Positions 18,795-27,784 of a stretch of DNA of 64,000 nucleotides are shown piece after piece. How positions within the stretch are numbered: the stretch's first letter is position 1; each line of letters opens with the position of its first letter. This DNA comes from Curtobacterium ammoniigenes NBRC 101786 (lineage in GTDB: Bacteria > Actinomycetota > Actinomycetes > Actinomycetales > Microbacteriaceae): the NCBI RefSeq assembly GCF_001571045.1, contig NZ_BCSV01000001.1, positions 558,001 through 622,000 on the forward strand, in the 5' to 3' direction. A program made the translations under genes and the position numbers. Under the pieces are notes generated by a model. The model ran no database searches. It had not been told where the DNA came from and was given only the letters and a program-made list of their open reading frames with translations.

Positions 18795-19781
18795 TCATCG
18801 GCAGAGGACGTCGATATCCGAGCCGGTGGCGACGGTGCCGCGGACGAACTGCACCATCCGGAGCGGGCCGTGCGTGAATGAGGGGGTGCTGCACGCGGTG
18901 CGGGCGGCCGTCGCCGTGGCCGGGCCGATCGCGAGCCACTCCGGAAGCCCGTTCAGCGGACTCGTCGACGGAACCGCGCCGGCGATGCTGGACCACTGGA
19001 GGCCCGTCGAATAGATCCCGATGTGGTTCGCCCCAGCCGCGTGCAGTCCGGCGACCATGCCCTCGAGCGCTGCGCGGTTGGCGGATTGGCCTGCCGAGGT
19101 CGACGGCTGCCAGCTCGCACCGGTCTCGACGTCGAGCCACCATCGGAACCCGGCGGGATGGGGGACGAGCGTTGTGTCGTGAGCAGCAAGGCCATAGCCG
19201 TACACGTACGCGCAGGCGGTGCTGTCTCCGCCGGTGCACGTGCCGTATGGGGTGCGGATCGGTCGGGAGCCGACGACGTCGGATGTCGGCCACTGCGCCG
19301 CGACGCTTGCGCCTGGCTCGGCGGTGAGCACGTAGAGCTGAATCCGATCGGTGCCGGCGCGCCCGCTCGAGCCGAGCGCCCAGTCGATATCGGTCGTGCG
19401 GAACGGGTTGGCGCCTCCCGCGTTGGGCCAGTTCACGCCCACGATGCCGAATGCCTGGTGTGCGGGGAACGGGCCGGAGCGCTGCGGGTACGAAACGTCC
19501 GCGCCCGTCGGGGTTGGCGTCGGGGCGGTGGAGGCGGGCGGTGCGGGGGGCGTGGTCGGCGGAGCGGATGCGCTCGGCGTGGCAGGCGCTGTCGGTGCGG
19601 CGCTTGCGCCCGCTGTCGGGGCGGCAGAGGCGCCCGTTGACGGCGAGGGAGAGGCGCCCGCTGTCGGCGAGGCAGAGGCGTCCGCGGCTGCGGCGTCCGC
19701 GGGTGCAGCGGCACCGAGGGTCGCGATGAGCGCGCCGACAAGCGCTGCCCGTGCGAGCGGGCGCTGTGGTGACAACGGCAT
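18795..19781 (-). CDS. Secreted GH25-like protein with Ala/Pro/Ser/Thr-rich linker
   Basis: A 328-aa exported protein. Residues 1-35 are a Sec-type signal peptide (basic start, hydrophobic VGALIATLGAAAPADA, likely cleavage after an Ala). Residues about 36-95 are a low-complexity linker of Ala, Pro, Ser, Thr and Gly in repeating GASAAPTA units. The rest is a globular domain: FGIVGVNWPNAGG, RWWLDVETGASWQ, GIYSTGLQWSSI and LPEWLAIGP. The DVET after a beta strand, GIYS and a late W resemble the TIM-barrel GH25/DUF1906 lysozyme-like fold, so cell-wall binding or hydrolysis is plausible but not shown. It is transcribed alone, opposite to its neighbours. Confidence 0.75.
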   Translation of the reverse strand: MPLSPQRPLARAALVGALIATLGAAAPADAAAADASASPTAGASPSPSTGASAAPTAGASAAPTAPATPSASAPPTTPPAPPASTAPTPTPTGADVSYPQRSGPFPAHQAFGIVGVNWPNAGGANPFRTTDIDWALGSSGRAGTDRIQLYVLTAEPGASVAAQWPTSDVVGSRPIRTPYGTCTGGDSTACAYVYGYGLAAHDTTLVPHPAGFRWWLDVETGASWQPSTSAGQSANRAALEGMVAGLHAAGANHIGIYSTGLQWSSIAGAVPSTSPLNGLPEWLAIGPATATAARTACSTPSFTHGPLRMVQFVRGTVATGSDIDVLCR

Positions 19782-19946
19782 GGTCAGGACTCCGAACCGG
19801 ATGTTGGCGGAGCTCGACGGCGCGGTGACCGGAGCGTCGGACGTGCGATGCCGTCATGCGGCGCCGCGAGGCCACCTTACGGCTGCGCTGCTCCGGATGG
19901 TCGGCTCACTGCTGCAACGCGCACGCATGTGTGCGACGATCGCTCA

Positions 19947-21296
19947 ATGCCGTCAGATGCCGTGGCAAGCGTCAGCGCGCCGCGCCACCAGCGTCGCGGC
20001 GGTCGCGGCACCCTGGGGCAGCTCGTCCCGATCGGGGTCATCGCCCTGCCGTCGGCGCTCGCGTGGTCGAGGCTTCCCGCCATCGCCCGCGGGACGCTCT
20101 GGGGTGAAGACGGCAAGTTCTTCCTCGCGGACAATCTGCAGCACGGCTCGCTCGGCAGCCTGTTCATCCCCTATCAGGGCTACCTGCACCTCGTGCCGAG
20201 GCTCATCGTCGATGTCGCCGTGCACATCACCCCGATCGGGGACTTCGCTCGCACGATCACGGCGATCACAGTGCTCGTCGTGGGTGGCGTCGGCGCGCTT
20301 GTGTACGTCCTCTCGCGAGACGTCATCGACGCGCCCGCCATGCGACTCGCGCTCGCCGTCGTGCCCGCGCTCGCCCCACTCAGCCCGGTCGAGATCCTCG
20401 GCAACGCCGCCAACCTCCATTCGTTCCTGCTCTACCTGACGCCGTGGCTGTTCCTCGCGCGGCCCCGAACGTGGTGGACCGCTGCCGCGCTCGGCGGTGT
20501 CGCCGTTCTCGTCGGACTGACCGAGATCCAGACGATCCTCTTCGTGCCGCTGCTCGCGCTACGCCGTCCATCGCTCCGGAGTCTTCCGGTGACGGCGGCG
20601 GCGCTCGTCGCCGCGTGCTGCCAGGTCGTCACGTCGCTGCTGTACCCGCGCACGCCACCGGCAGGCGCAACCGACAGCGTGCGCGACGTCGCCGTCGGCT
20701 ACGTGTTGGAGCCCTTCGCGCAGTCGTTCGTCGGCAACTCCGCCTCGGTCGGCGCGGCCGTCGCACGATGGGGTGCTCTCGTCGTGGTGGTGCCGTTCCT
20801 TGGTGCGCTCGGGTATCTCGCCGTCGCACTCTGGCGGGGGAGCGCCCGCCATCGGCTCCTGATCGGCGCACTGCTCTGGGGCTCTGCGATCACCTGGTCC
20901 GCGTCAGTCCTCGTGAATCACATCGTCGAGTTCCGGTTCGCCGAATACACGGCTGCGCAACTGCGCGCACTCGGCACGAGCCGATATGCCGCGGTCGGTT
21001 CGCTGTTCCTGCTGGCCGCCCTCGTGGTGGCGACCGACGTCTACCTCGGCGCAGCCGAGCGGCCCCTCCGTCTCATCGGATGGGCCGCTGCCGTCGGCGT
21101 GGTCGTCGTCTTCGTCGTCAACGTCGTCCCATCGACGACCACCCGCGATCAGGGGCCGCTCTGGTCGCCGCAGATCCAGAACGCACGCGTTGCCTGCGCC
21201 GCGCACAACGCGCCTCCCGGAATACTCATACAGGAAGCGCCGCATCCGCCTTGGAGCGTCGTCATCCCATGCGCCATGATCGAGCGGGTCGGCTGA
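19947..21296 (+). CDS. Polytopic membrane protein, possibly GT-C-like
   Basis: A 449-aa membrane protein with about 10 hydrophobic segments between residues 25 and 420 and a short extracytoplasmic C-terminal part containing paired cysteines. The first external loop has GEDGKFFLADNL, an acidic motif placed like the catalytic DE/ED loop of GT-C transferases that use polyprenyl-phosphate sugars. No named family is recognised. The ATG at 19947 is taken because earlier in-frame codons fall in the divergent intergenic region. It is 27 nt upstream of the polyprenol-phosphate-mannose synthase gene, which fits a role as user of a lipid-linked sugar; that role is inference. Confidence 0.7.
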   Translation: MPSDAVASVSAPRHQRRGGRGTLGQLVPIGVIALPSALAWSRLPAIARGTLWGEDGKFFLADNLQHGSLGSLFIPYQGYLHLVPRLIVDVAVHITPIGDFARTITAITVLVVGGVGALVYVLSRDVIDAPAMRLALAVVPALAPLSPVEILGNAANLHSFLLYLTPWLFLARPRTWWTAAALGGVAVLVGLTEIQTILFVPLLALRRPSLRSLPVTAAALVAACCQVVTSLLYPRTPPAGATDSVRDVAVGYVLEPFAQSFVGNSASVGAAVARWGALVVVVPFLGALGYLAVALWRGSARHRLLIGALLWGSAITWSASVLVNHIVEFRFAEYTAAQLRALGTSRYAAVGSLFLLAALVVATDVYLGAAERPLRLIGWAAAVGVVVVFVVNVVPSTTTRDQGPLWSPQIQNARVACAAHNAPPGILIQEAPHPPWSVVIPCAMIERVG

Positions 21297-21323
21297 CCCG
21301 CGACGCCCTCGTCGCCTTGCAGC

Positions 21324-22091
21324 GTGAACAGAAAGAAGACCGTGCCCCTCGAATCGACCCCGCTCGTCATCGTCCCGACCTACAACGAGGCCGAGAACAT
21401 CGACGGCATCGCACGCCGCATCCTCGATACCGTTCCGGAGGCGCACCTCCTCGTCGTCGACGACGCGAGTCCTGACGGCACAGGCGACCTCGTCGAGGCG
21501 ATGGCGGCATCGAACGACCGGGTGCACCTCCTGCGCCGCGCCGGCAAGCTCGGCCTCGGCAGCGCCTACGTGACCGGGTTCCGGTGGGGTCTCGAGCGCG
21601 GGTACGGATACCTCATCGAGATGGACGCCGACGGATCGCACCCGGCAGATCGGCTGCCCGCGATGATCCAGGCCGTGGCGACCGCAGCCCCGTCTGAACA
21701 CGTGATGCTCGCGATCGGATCGCGCTGGGTGCGCGGCGGCAAGGTCGTCGACTGGCCGAAGCGACGCGAGTTCCTGAGCCGTGGCGCGAACACGTACGCG
21801 CGGATCATGCTCGGGCTCTCCGTGCACGACATCACCGCCGGGTTCCGGGTCTACCGGGCGGACGCGATCGCCCGCATGGACCTCGACTCGATCGACTCGA
21901 AGGGGTACTGCTTCCAAATCGACATGACCCTTCGCGTCGACGCCCTCGGGGGGCGCATCGTCGAGGTTCCGATCACGTTCCGGGACCGGATCTACGGGGT
22001 GTCCAAGATGTCCCAGTCGATCATCGTCGAGGCGATGCTCAAGGTCACGCAGTGGGGGATCGAGCGTCGCCTGCACCTGAAGCGACGCTGA
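21324..22091 (+). CDS. Polyprenol monophosphomannose synthase
   Basis: A 255-aa cytoplasmic GT2 enzyme that transfers mannose from GDP-mannose to polyprenyl phosphate (DPM1/Ppm1 type). Diagnostic segments are VIVPTYNEAENI, VVDDASPDGTGDL, the metal site EMDADGSH, the SRGANTYARIMLGLSVHDITAGFR region split over residues 155-180, and the C-terminal VPITFRDRIYGVSKMS. It has no C-terminal membrane domain, like the catalytic D2 domain of mycobacterial Ppm1. The GTG start at 21324 is assigned; a second GTG 18 nt later is an alternative. GDP-mannose supply fits the manA gene at 25 kb. Confidence 0.9.
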   Translation: MNRKKTVPLESTPLVIVPTYNEAENIDGIARRILDTVPEAHLLVVDDASPDGTGDLVEAMAASNDRVHLLRRAGKLGLGSAYVTGFRWGLERGYGYLIEMDADGSHPADRLPAMIQAVATAAPSEHVMLAIGSRWVRGGKVVDWPKRREFLSRGANTYARIMLGLSVHDITAGFRVYRADAIARMDLDSIDSKGYCFQIDMTLRVDALGGRIVEVPITFRDRIYGVSKMSQSIIVEAMLKVTQWGIERRLHLKRR

Positions 22092-22161
22092 CCGACGGTC
22101 CCGCTCCGCCGAGCGCGTGCGACCGCAGTCGGCCGACGAGCCGGCTGGCCGGGCTGCGCAC

Positions 22162-23466
22162 TCAGGGGCGGGGCAGGTGCCGACGCCAGGAGCGCCGCCG
22201 CGCGGCGACGACGAGCACGGTGACGAAGATCATCAGGCCCGCGCCGTGGAGCAGGTAGCTCTCCGCGGCGCTCGTCACCCCGAGGAGCACGAGCACCGCG
22301 GCCGGCCAGACATAGGCGACTCCGGGATACGTCGTCGCGGTGACCCACGCGCGGGCGAACGCGAGACCGGCGGCGATCGCCAGGATGAGCGCGCCCGCGA
22401 TCCCGATCTGCATCCAGGCGTCGACGAACGCATTGAGCCCAGAGGTGAACGGGTGCCCGGCGGGGTCGATCAGCGTGTCGAACGGGTAGATCTGCTCGTG
22501 CGGCCACGTGCCGACCCAGCCCCAGCCCTGGATCGGGTACACCGTGGTGAGCACGCGCAGCTGCGCCCAGAGTGACAGCCGCGTCGCAGTGCCGTCGGCG
22601 GCGCCGATCTCCGCGAGGATGCGATGCCTCGCAGCGATCCCGACCACGATCACGACCAGGAGGACCGCGCCGAGGACCGCGTTCACGATCGGCCGCGTCG
22701 CGGGTTGCGCATGCCGGAGCGCCGCGAGGGCGAGCGCCGTGATCGCCAGCGCGATCATCGCGATGCCCGTGATCGGCGACTGCACGAGCATCAGGGCGAT
22801 CAGCGCCAGCGCGGTGGACGTACAGGCCCGCCAGATCGTCACCGATCTCGTCAGGTACTCGACGACGAACGTCACCAGCGCCATGCCGGCCACGAACCCC
22901 ATGAAGTTCCGCGTACCGCCGATGCCCTGGATCGGGCCTCCGACACCGATGTTGCCCTGGATTCCGAGCGCCGGGAACGAGGTGTTCAAGAGCAGGCCGA
23001 CCAGGACCTCCAGACCGAGCGCGACGACGATGAGGACGCGGAAGGCGTCGCCGCTGGCGCGGATGATCTGGACGAGGTCGCGTCCGAGCGCGAGATACAG
23101 GCCGAGCGCCACGAAGCAGACCGTTGCGGCGAACCCCCGCAACGCGACCCACGAGTATTGGCTCCAGAGCACGCTCAGCGCGATGTAGCCGACGAAGGAC
23201 AGCAGCGACAGCGGCAGCACACCATGCCATTCGATGCGGTACCGCTGCCCGAGCAGGCTCAGCCCCGCGAGCACGACGAGCGTGGCAAGGATCGCCCAGG
23301 TGCCGGCCGCACCGAGCAGCACGCGCACCGTGGGCTGACCGAACGCGAACAGCACGATGGCGGTCGCGAGCGCCTGGCTGAATCGGCCGCCTGCCGAGAA
23401 CCCGATCCATGCGGACAGGTACCGACGTGCGAGGACGCGTCTCGTCGCCCCGCCGCTGTTCGTCAC
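22162..23466 (-). CDS. O-antigen-ligase-like membrane protein (copy 2)
   Basis: A 434-aa polytopic protein with about 11-12 membrane segments, a large periplasmic-type loop near residues 320-370 and the loop signature GWGWVGTWPHEQIYP, which resembles the Wzy_C/WaaL ligase region (a conserved G-x-G followed by His). Such enzymes transfer lipid-linked glycans to acceptors outside the membrane. The GTG at 23466 (VTNS) is preferred because the paralogue upstream begins with the same VTN; a GTG directly abutting the upstream stop (23511) is the alternative. It shares QGWGW(V/I)G and AFVDAWMQIG/AYLDLWMQVG blocks with the next gene, so the two arose by duplication. Confidence 0.82.
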   Translation of the reverse strand: MTNSGGATRRVLARRYLSAWIGFSAGGRFSQALATAIVLFAFGQPTVRVLLGAAGTWAILATLVVLAGLSLLGQRYRIEWHGVLPLSLLSFVGYIALSVLWSQYSWVALRGFAATVCFVALGLYLALGRDLVQIIRASGDAFRVLIVVALGLEVLVGLLLNTSFPALGIQGNIGVGGPIQGIGGTRNFMGFVAGMALVTFVVEYLTRSVTIWRACTSTALALIALMLVQSPITGIAMIALAITALALAALRHAQPATRPIVNAVLGAVLLVVIVVGIAARHRILAEIGAADGTATRLSLWAQLRVLTTVYPIQGWGWVGTWPHEQIYPFDTLIDPAGHPFTSGLNAFVDAWMQIGIAGALILAIAAGLAFARAWVTATTYPGVAYVWPAAVLVLLGVTSAAESYLLHGAGLMIFVTVLVVAARRRSWRRHLPRP

Positions 23467-23511
23467 CGTTCGATTCTGGCGCACGCGCCGGTCAGGAGGC
23501 TCCTCCCGCAC

Positions 23512-24927
23512 TCAGCGAAGACCGCTCCGCCCCGCGGTCGCCCCCGGGATCAGCGGGACCGTCGTTCGGAAGGCGCGCCGGGTCCCCGGCGTACGGGGTC
23601 CGTCGCCGAGCGACGGCGGCTCCTCGCCGACGAGCACGATGCGCGATTTGACGGCGATCACCGCGAACAGAATCCAGTTGCCCTCGTACAGGAGCCGAGA
23701 CTCGGTGAGCGACTGCACGACGAGCGCCGTGGCGATGAGCAGTCCGAACAGCGAGACCGCCGAGAACGGAATCGTTTCGCGCTCCGCCGTGTAGCTGAAG
23801 CGGGTTGCGCTCGCCCACCCGCGCCCGAGCGTCGTGACGACGTACACGATGAACAGCGCCATCCCGATGACCCCGACCTGCATCCAAAGGTCGAGGTAGG
23901 CGTCGTGTGCCTGGAGGTAGGTGACGCCCTTTCGGACGACGAGGTGGTCGAGCGGCGCAACGTTCGGCCACCAGTATCCGATCCATCCCCATCCGATGAC
24001 CGGATGCTGCTTCGCGAGGTCCCACACGTGCTGCCAGATTCCGGCGCGACCAGTGAGGGTCGAGCTCTTGCCGAGCAGGTGCAGGATCGGCGTTCGTCCC
24101 ACCCAGGCGACCGCCGCGAGGGCGAGCGCCACGATGAGCGCGCCGAGATACGCGCGCGTGCGGCGTTCGGTCGGAATGCGGCGGATCAGCACAGCGGCGG
24201 CGAGAACGAGCGCGGTGACCACGGTCGCGACGAGCACCGTGGCGGACCGGGTCAGGGCGAGTGTCAGCGTCGCGAGCACGAGCCAGCCGATCGCCCGGTT
24301 CCGGCGGAGACGGCCGTCGGCCCACTGCACGCCGACGGCGATCGCGGCGAGCAGCGCGACCATGGCCAGCAGGTTGGAGTTGCCGGGAAGCCCCTGGATC
24401 TGACCACCCGTGAAGAGATCGGCCCGGGAGAAGTAGAACGCCTGCGGGACCTTCCGGTGGCCGTAGTCGGACCACACCGGAGCGACCGGATGCCGGACGA
24501 CCGCGGCGACGACGAGTTCGAGCAGCAGTGACAGGAGCACGACCCAGCGGAGCGCCAGGCTCAGCGCGTCGAGGATTCGGCGCCACGAGAGCGTCGACGC
24601 GATCGTGAAGGCCATCAGCGCGCACAACACCTGCGCGGCGATGCTGGCGGCGGTCGCGGCACGCCAGTGCGACCACGCGAACGAGATCAGGCACCAGCCG
24701 AGGAAGATCCACAGGGCCCGAGGCGTTCGCGTGACCGGCGGTCGTGCGCGCACCAGGATCGCGATGCCCCAGAGGCCCGCAAGGCTGCAGACGACCGCCC
24801 AGCCCGTCCAACCCAGCAGGTTCGGGAAACCGTCACCCGCGAACACGATGAACAGCACGGTCGACGCGAACCAGAAGGCCTCGCCCTCCGAAACGCGGCC
24901 GCGTGCCACGGGCCAGGTGTTCGTCAC
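23512..24927 (-). CDS. O-antigen-ligase-like membrane protein (copy 1)
   Basis: A 471-aa polytopic membrane protein with about 11 hydrophobic segments and a Wzy_C-type external loop (HPVIGWGWIGYWWPN, then QAHDAYLDLWMQVGV with a conserved His). It is homologous to the following gene but only about one third identical by eye, so the duplication is old. The GTG at 24927 begins a short cytoplasmic leader before the first membrane helix. The next gene starts within 50 nt, so they form an operon. In a Gram-positive host the likely acceptor would be a wall or membrane glycan; polymerase function cannot be ruled out. Confidence 0.82.
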   Translation of the reverse strand: MTNTWPVARGRVSEGEAFWFASTVLFIVFAGDGFPNLLGWTGWAVVCSLAGLWGIAILVRARPPVTRTPRALWIFLGWCLISFAWSHWRAATAASIAAQVLCALMAFTIASTLSWRRILDALSLALRWVVLLSLLLELVVAAVVRHPVAPVWSDYGHRKVPQAFYFSRADLFTGGQIQGLPGNSNLLAMVALLAAIAVGVQWADGRLRRNRAIGWLVLATLTLALTRSATVLVATVVTALVLAAAVLIRRIPTERRTRAYLGALIVALALAAVAWVGRTPILHLLGKSSTLTGRAGIWQHVWDLAKQHPVIGWGWIGYWWPNVAPLDHLVVRKGVTYLQAHDAYLDLWMQVGVIGMALFIVYVVTTLGRGWASATRFSYTAERETIPFSAVSLFGLLIATALVVQSLTESRLLYEGNWILFAVIAVKSRIVLVGEEPPSLGDGPRTPGTRRAFRTTVPLIPGATAGRSGLR

Positions 24928-24989
24928 GGAGCAAGGGTAGCCGGACGCCGCGGCCATCCGGGCGGAGCAGGGCCAGTAGGGTCGGACGC

Positions 24990-26225
24990 ATGTTCCTCGG
25001 CATCACGAATACGCCGCGCGACTACGCGTGGGGATCGACGACAGCCATCCCGGAGATTCTCGGGCGCACGATCACCGGGCGTCCGCAGGCGGAGCTGTGG
25101 CTGGGCGCACACCCCGGGTCGCCGAGCGTCGTCGTCAACCCGGCCGTGGTCGACGGTGCCGACACACTCGCCGACTGGATCCGTGCCGAACCGGAGACCG
25201 CACTCGGGCCGCGCGGCAATCGGCCGACGGGCCTTCCGTTCCTGCTCAAGCTCCTCGCCGCGGCCTCGCCGCTGTCGCTCCAGGCGCACCCGACTCCCGA
25301 GCAGGCGAAGGACGGGTTCATCCGCGAGAACGATGCGGGCATCCCGCTCCACGCGAGCGACCGGAACTATAAGGATCCGTTCCCGAAGCCGGAGCTCATC
25401 GTCGCGATCAGCGAGCGATTCGACGCGCTGAGCGGGTTCCGGCCGATCGATGAAGCGCTGGCCGACATCGCGACGATCGACGCCGGATCAGGCGCCCTCA
25501 CGCCGCTCCGCGGGCACGCGGAAGCCGGGCTGGAGGCCGTCGTCCGATGGTTGGAGACCGCCGACGAGCAAGCGCGCTCGCAGATCGCCGAGGTCGTCGA
25601 GCGTGCCCGGTCCGTCACCGACCCCACGCCGAACATCCGGACGGTGGTCGACCTTGCCGCGCGGTTCACAGACGACCCCGGGATCGTCGTCTCCCTGTTC
25701 ATGCATCGCGTTCGGATGGCGGACGGCGAGGCGATGTACCTGCCCGCAGGGAACATCCACGCCTACCTCGAGGGTGTCGGCATCGAGCTGATGGCGCCAT
25801 CGGACAACGTGCTCCGCGGAGGCCTCACGCCGAAGCACGTCGACGTTCCCGAGCTGCTCCGCGTGCTCGACTTCACGGCGCACCCGGTGCCGATGCTCGA
25901 GCCCGAGTCGCTGGCGCCCGGGATCGACCGGTTCGCCCCGGACGGCGTTGGGTTCGCACTCATTCGTGTTCGTGGCTCGGGGCGGTCCGCGGGGCTCGGC
26001 AGCGGTGGTCTGGTCGAGCTCACCGGTCCGTCGATCGCGATCTGCACGGCCGGCACGGCGACCCTCGTTGGGGCTCGCTCCGCGACGATGCTCCGCCAAG
26101 GGGAGTCGTGCTTCATCACCCCGGACGAAGGAGCGGTCACGGTCGAGGCCGATGCGATCGCGGGGGTCGTGGCAACCGTGTTCATCGCGACCGGGGCGAC
26201 GGATGAGGCGGTGACCGTCCGCTGA
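24990..26225 (+). CDS. manA: Mannose-6-phosphate isomerase, class I
   Basis: ManA interconverts fructose-6-phosphate and mannose-6-phosphate using one zinc ion. The 411-aa protein has the type I zinc motif SLQAHPTPEQA (Gln and His ligands), the YKDPFPKPELIVAI segment with a Glu/Lys pair, and the second cupin half with LPAGNIHAYLEGVGIELMA (His ligand) and the SDNVLRGGLTPKHVD signature, given here in two pieces. The ATG at 24990 matches the family start (FLGITNTPRDYAWG). It provides the mannose branch used by GDP-mannose and the polyprenol-phosphate-mannose synthase. galE follows 30 nt later. Confidence 0.95.
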   Translation: MFLGITNTPRDYAWGSTTAIPEILGRTITGRPQAELWLGAHPGSPSVVVNPAVVDGADTLADWIRAEPETALGPRGNRPTGLPFLLKLLAAASPLSLQAHPTPEQAKDGFIRENDAGIPLHASDRNYKDPFPKPELIVAISERFDALSGFRPIDEALADIATIDAGSGALTPLRGHAEAGLEAVVRWLETADEQARSQIAEVVERARSVTDPTPNIRTVVDLAARFTDDPGIVVSLFMHRVRMADGEAMYLPAGNIHAYLEGVGIELMAPSDNVLRGGLTPKHVDVPELLRVLDFTAHPVPMLEPESLAPGIDRFAPDGVGFALIRVRGSGRSAGLGSGGLVELTGPSIAICTAGTATLVGARSATMLRQGESCFITPDEGAVTVEADAIAGVVATVFIATGATDEAVTVR

Positions 26226-26255
26226 GCGCGGATCGCACCCGATAGCGTTATCCGT

Positions 26256-27215
26256 ATGAGTTGGTTGGTCACCGGCGCTGCCGGCTACATCGGGTCCCAT
26301 GTCGTCCGCGCGCTTCGTGCGGCCGGACTCGAGACGGTGTCGTTCGATGACCTATCGAGCGGATTTCGCTCGTTCGTGCCCGATGGAGAGCCGTTCGTCG
26401 AGGGCACCGTGCTCGACCACGATCTCCTCGTGCGCACGATGCGCGAGCACCACGTCGACGGCGTCATGCACATCGCCGGCTTCAAGTACGCGGGCGTCTC
26501 CGTGCAGCGTCCCCTGCACACCTACGAGCAGAACGTCACGGGCATGGTGACGCTGCTCCGCGCGATGGCAGACGCCGACGTCCGCAACATCGTGTTCTCG
26601 TCGAGCGCCGCCGTGTTCGGCACGCCAGACGTCGACCTCGTCGTCGAGGAGACCCCGAAGGCGCCGGAGTCGCCCTACGGCGAGTCGAAGCTCATCGGCG
26701 AGTGGCTCCTCCGCGATATGGAGGCCGCGGCCGGCTTCCGCACGACGAGCCTCCGGTATTTCAACGTGGTCGGCTCCGGCGAACCGAGCTTGTACGACGC
26801 GAGTCCGCACAACCTGTTTCCGCTCGTCTTCGACGCGCTGCTCGCCGGCCGGACGCCGCGGATCAACGGCGATGACTACCCGACCCCGGACGGCACATGC
26901 GTGCGCGATTACATCCACGTCGCCGACCTTGCTGCGGCGCATGCCGTGGCGGCGCAGCGGCTGGCTGCGGGGGACACCATCGAACGGGCCTACAACCTGG
27001 GCAGCGGCGACGGCGTCAGCGTGCGGGAGATCATGGACGCGATGGCGCGCTGCACCGGGATCGCGTTCGAGCCGGAGATTGCTCCGCGCCGCCCGGGAGA
27101 CCCCGCACGCATCGTCGCGACGGGAACCCTCGCCGCACGCGATCTTGGCTGGGCGATGCGGCACACTCTCGACGAGATGGTGACGAGCGCCTGGGAGGCG
27201 CGTCGCGCTGCGTGA
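26256..27215 (+). CDS. galE: UDP-glucose 4-epimerase-like NAD-dependent epimerase
   Basis: A 319-aa extended short-chain dehydrogenase: TGAAGYIGSHV at the N-terminus for NAD, FSSSAAVFG with the catalytic Ser, YGESK for Tyr-x-x-x-Lys, and CVRDYIHVADLA, the GalE hallmark before the C-terminal sugar-binding part. It should interconvert UDP-glucose and UDP-galactose (or the GlcNAc/GalNAc pair) for surface glycans. The ATG at 26256 lies 30 nt after manA, so they are probably co-transcribed. GalE is the best call; other UDP-hexose epimerases of the family cannot be excluded. Confidence 0.88.
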   Translation: MSWLVTGAAGYIGSHVVRALRAAGLETVSFDDLSSGFRSFVPDGEPFVEGTVLDHDLLVRTMREHHVDGVMHIAGFKYAGVSVQRPLHTYEQNVTGMVTLLRAMADADVRNIVFSSSAAVFGTPDVDLVVEETPKAPESPYGESKLIGEWLLRDMEAAAGFRTTSLRYFNVVGSGEPSLYDASPHNLFPLVFDALLAGRTPRINGDDYPTPDGTCVRDYIHVADLAAAHAVAAQRLAAGDTIERAYNLGSGDGVSVREIMDAMARCTGIAFEPEIAPRRPGDPARIVATGTLAARDLGWAMRHTLDEMVTSAWEARRAA

Positions 27216-27283
27216 CGATCGCGACACGCCCAAACGGGGGACAAGACGCGGTTTCGTTCTCCGGTCCTTTTATGATTCGCGAC

Positions 27284-27313
27284 TTGACCTGGGACGAATA
27301 ACACCTGTGTAAT
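27284..27313 (+). promoter_or_regulatory. Probable sigma70-type promoter of the whiB2-like gene
   Basis: TTGACC (27284-27289) and TGTAAT (27308-27313) are separated by 18 bp, close to the housekeeping consensus. They sit in the AT-richest stretch of this core region, 59 bp before the chosen GTG start of the WhiB gene. Confidence 0.5.
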
Positions 27314-27371
27314 TAGAGCAGCGGCGAACGCCGCGATGAAGCCACCAGCAGACGTTCGAGGGGTGATCAGG

Positions 27372-27695
27372 GTGAACGGTTCCGCGCAGGTGTCGGGAGT
27401 TCCCAACGACTGGCATGTCGACCCGGTTCGACTCGGTGTCCCGGGCGTCCGCCGGGCGGTCGATCCGGACGACGACAACACGCTCGCCTGGCAGGCGGAC
27501 TCGCTCTGCGCGCAGACCGACCCGGAGGCGTTCTTCCCGGAGAAGGGCGGCTCCACCCGGGAGGCGAAGCGCATCTGCGGCTCGTGCGAGGTGCGGTCCG
27601 AGTGCCTCGAATACGCGCTCGAGAACGACGAGCGATTCGGCATCTGGGGTGGCCTCAGCGAGCGGGAACGTCGGAAGCTGCGGCGGCGCGCATAG
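27372..27695 (+). CDS. WhiB family iron-sulfur transcriptional regulator (WhiB2/WhmD-like)
   Basis: A 107-aa WhiB-like protein that should bind a [4Fe-4S] cluster through Cys46, Cys69, Cys72 and Cys78 (C-x22-C-x2-C-x5-C) and regulate transcription together with the primary sigma factor. The GIWGG turn is at 90-94, followed by a basic C-terminus (RRKLRRR) for DNA. I chose the GTG at 27372 because GAGGGG sits 8 nt upstream; an ATG at 27336 would add 12 residues. Position directly upstream of the GT2/DUF5719 pair matches the location of whiB2-type genes, whose products control septation in actinobacteria. Confidence 0.9.
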   Translation: MNGSAQVSGVPNDWHVDPVRLGVPGVRRAVDPDDDNTLAWQADSLCAQTDPEAFFPEKGGSTREAKRICGSCEVRSECLEYALENDERFGIWGGLSERERRKLRRRA

Positions 27696-27704
27696 CCGGC
27701 ACGC

Positions 27705-27725
27705 GCCTCCCGTTCGACGGGAGGC
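27705..27725 (+). terminator. Hairpin terminator after the WhiB gene
   Basis: A perfect 9-bp stem, GCCTCCCGT paired with ACGGGAGGC, closes a TCG loop 10 nt after the WhiB stop. No T-run follows, as is common in actinobacteria. Confidence 0.55.
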
Positions 27726-27784
27726 AGGGCGCGCCGCACCGGCTCCGCTGATCGCGTGTCGACTCCGCTTAGAGTGACCGCGTC

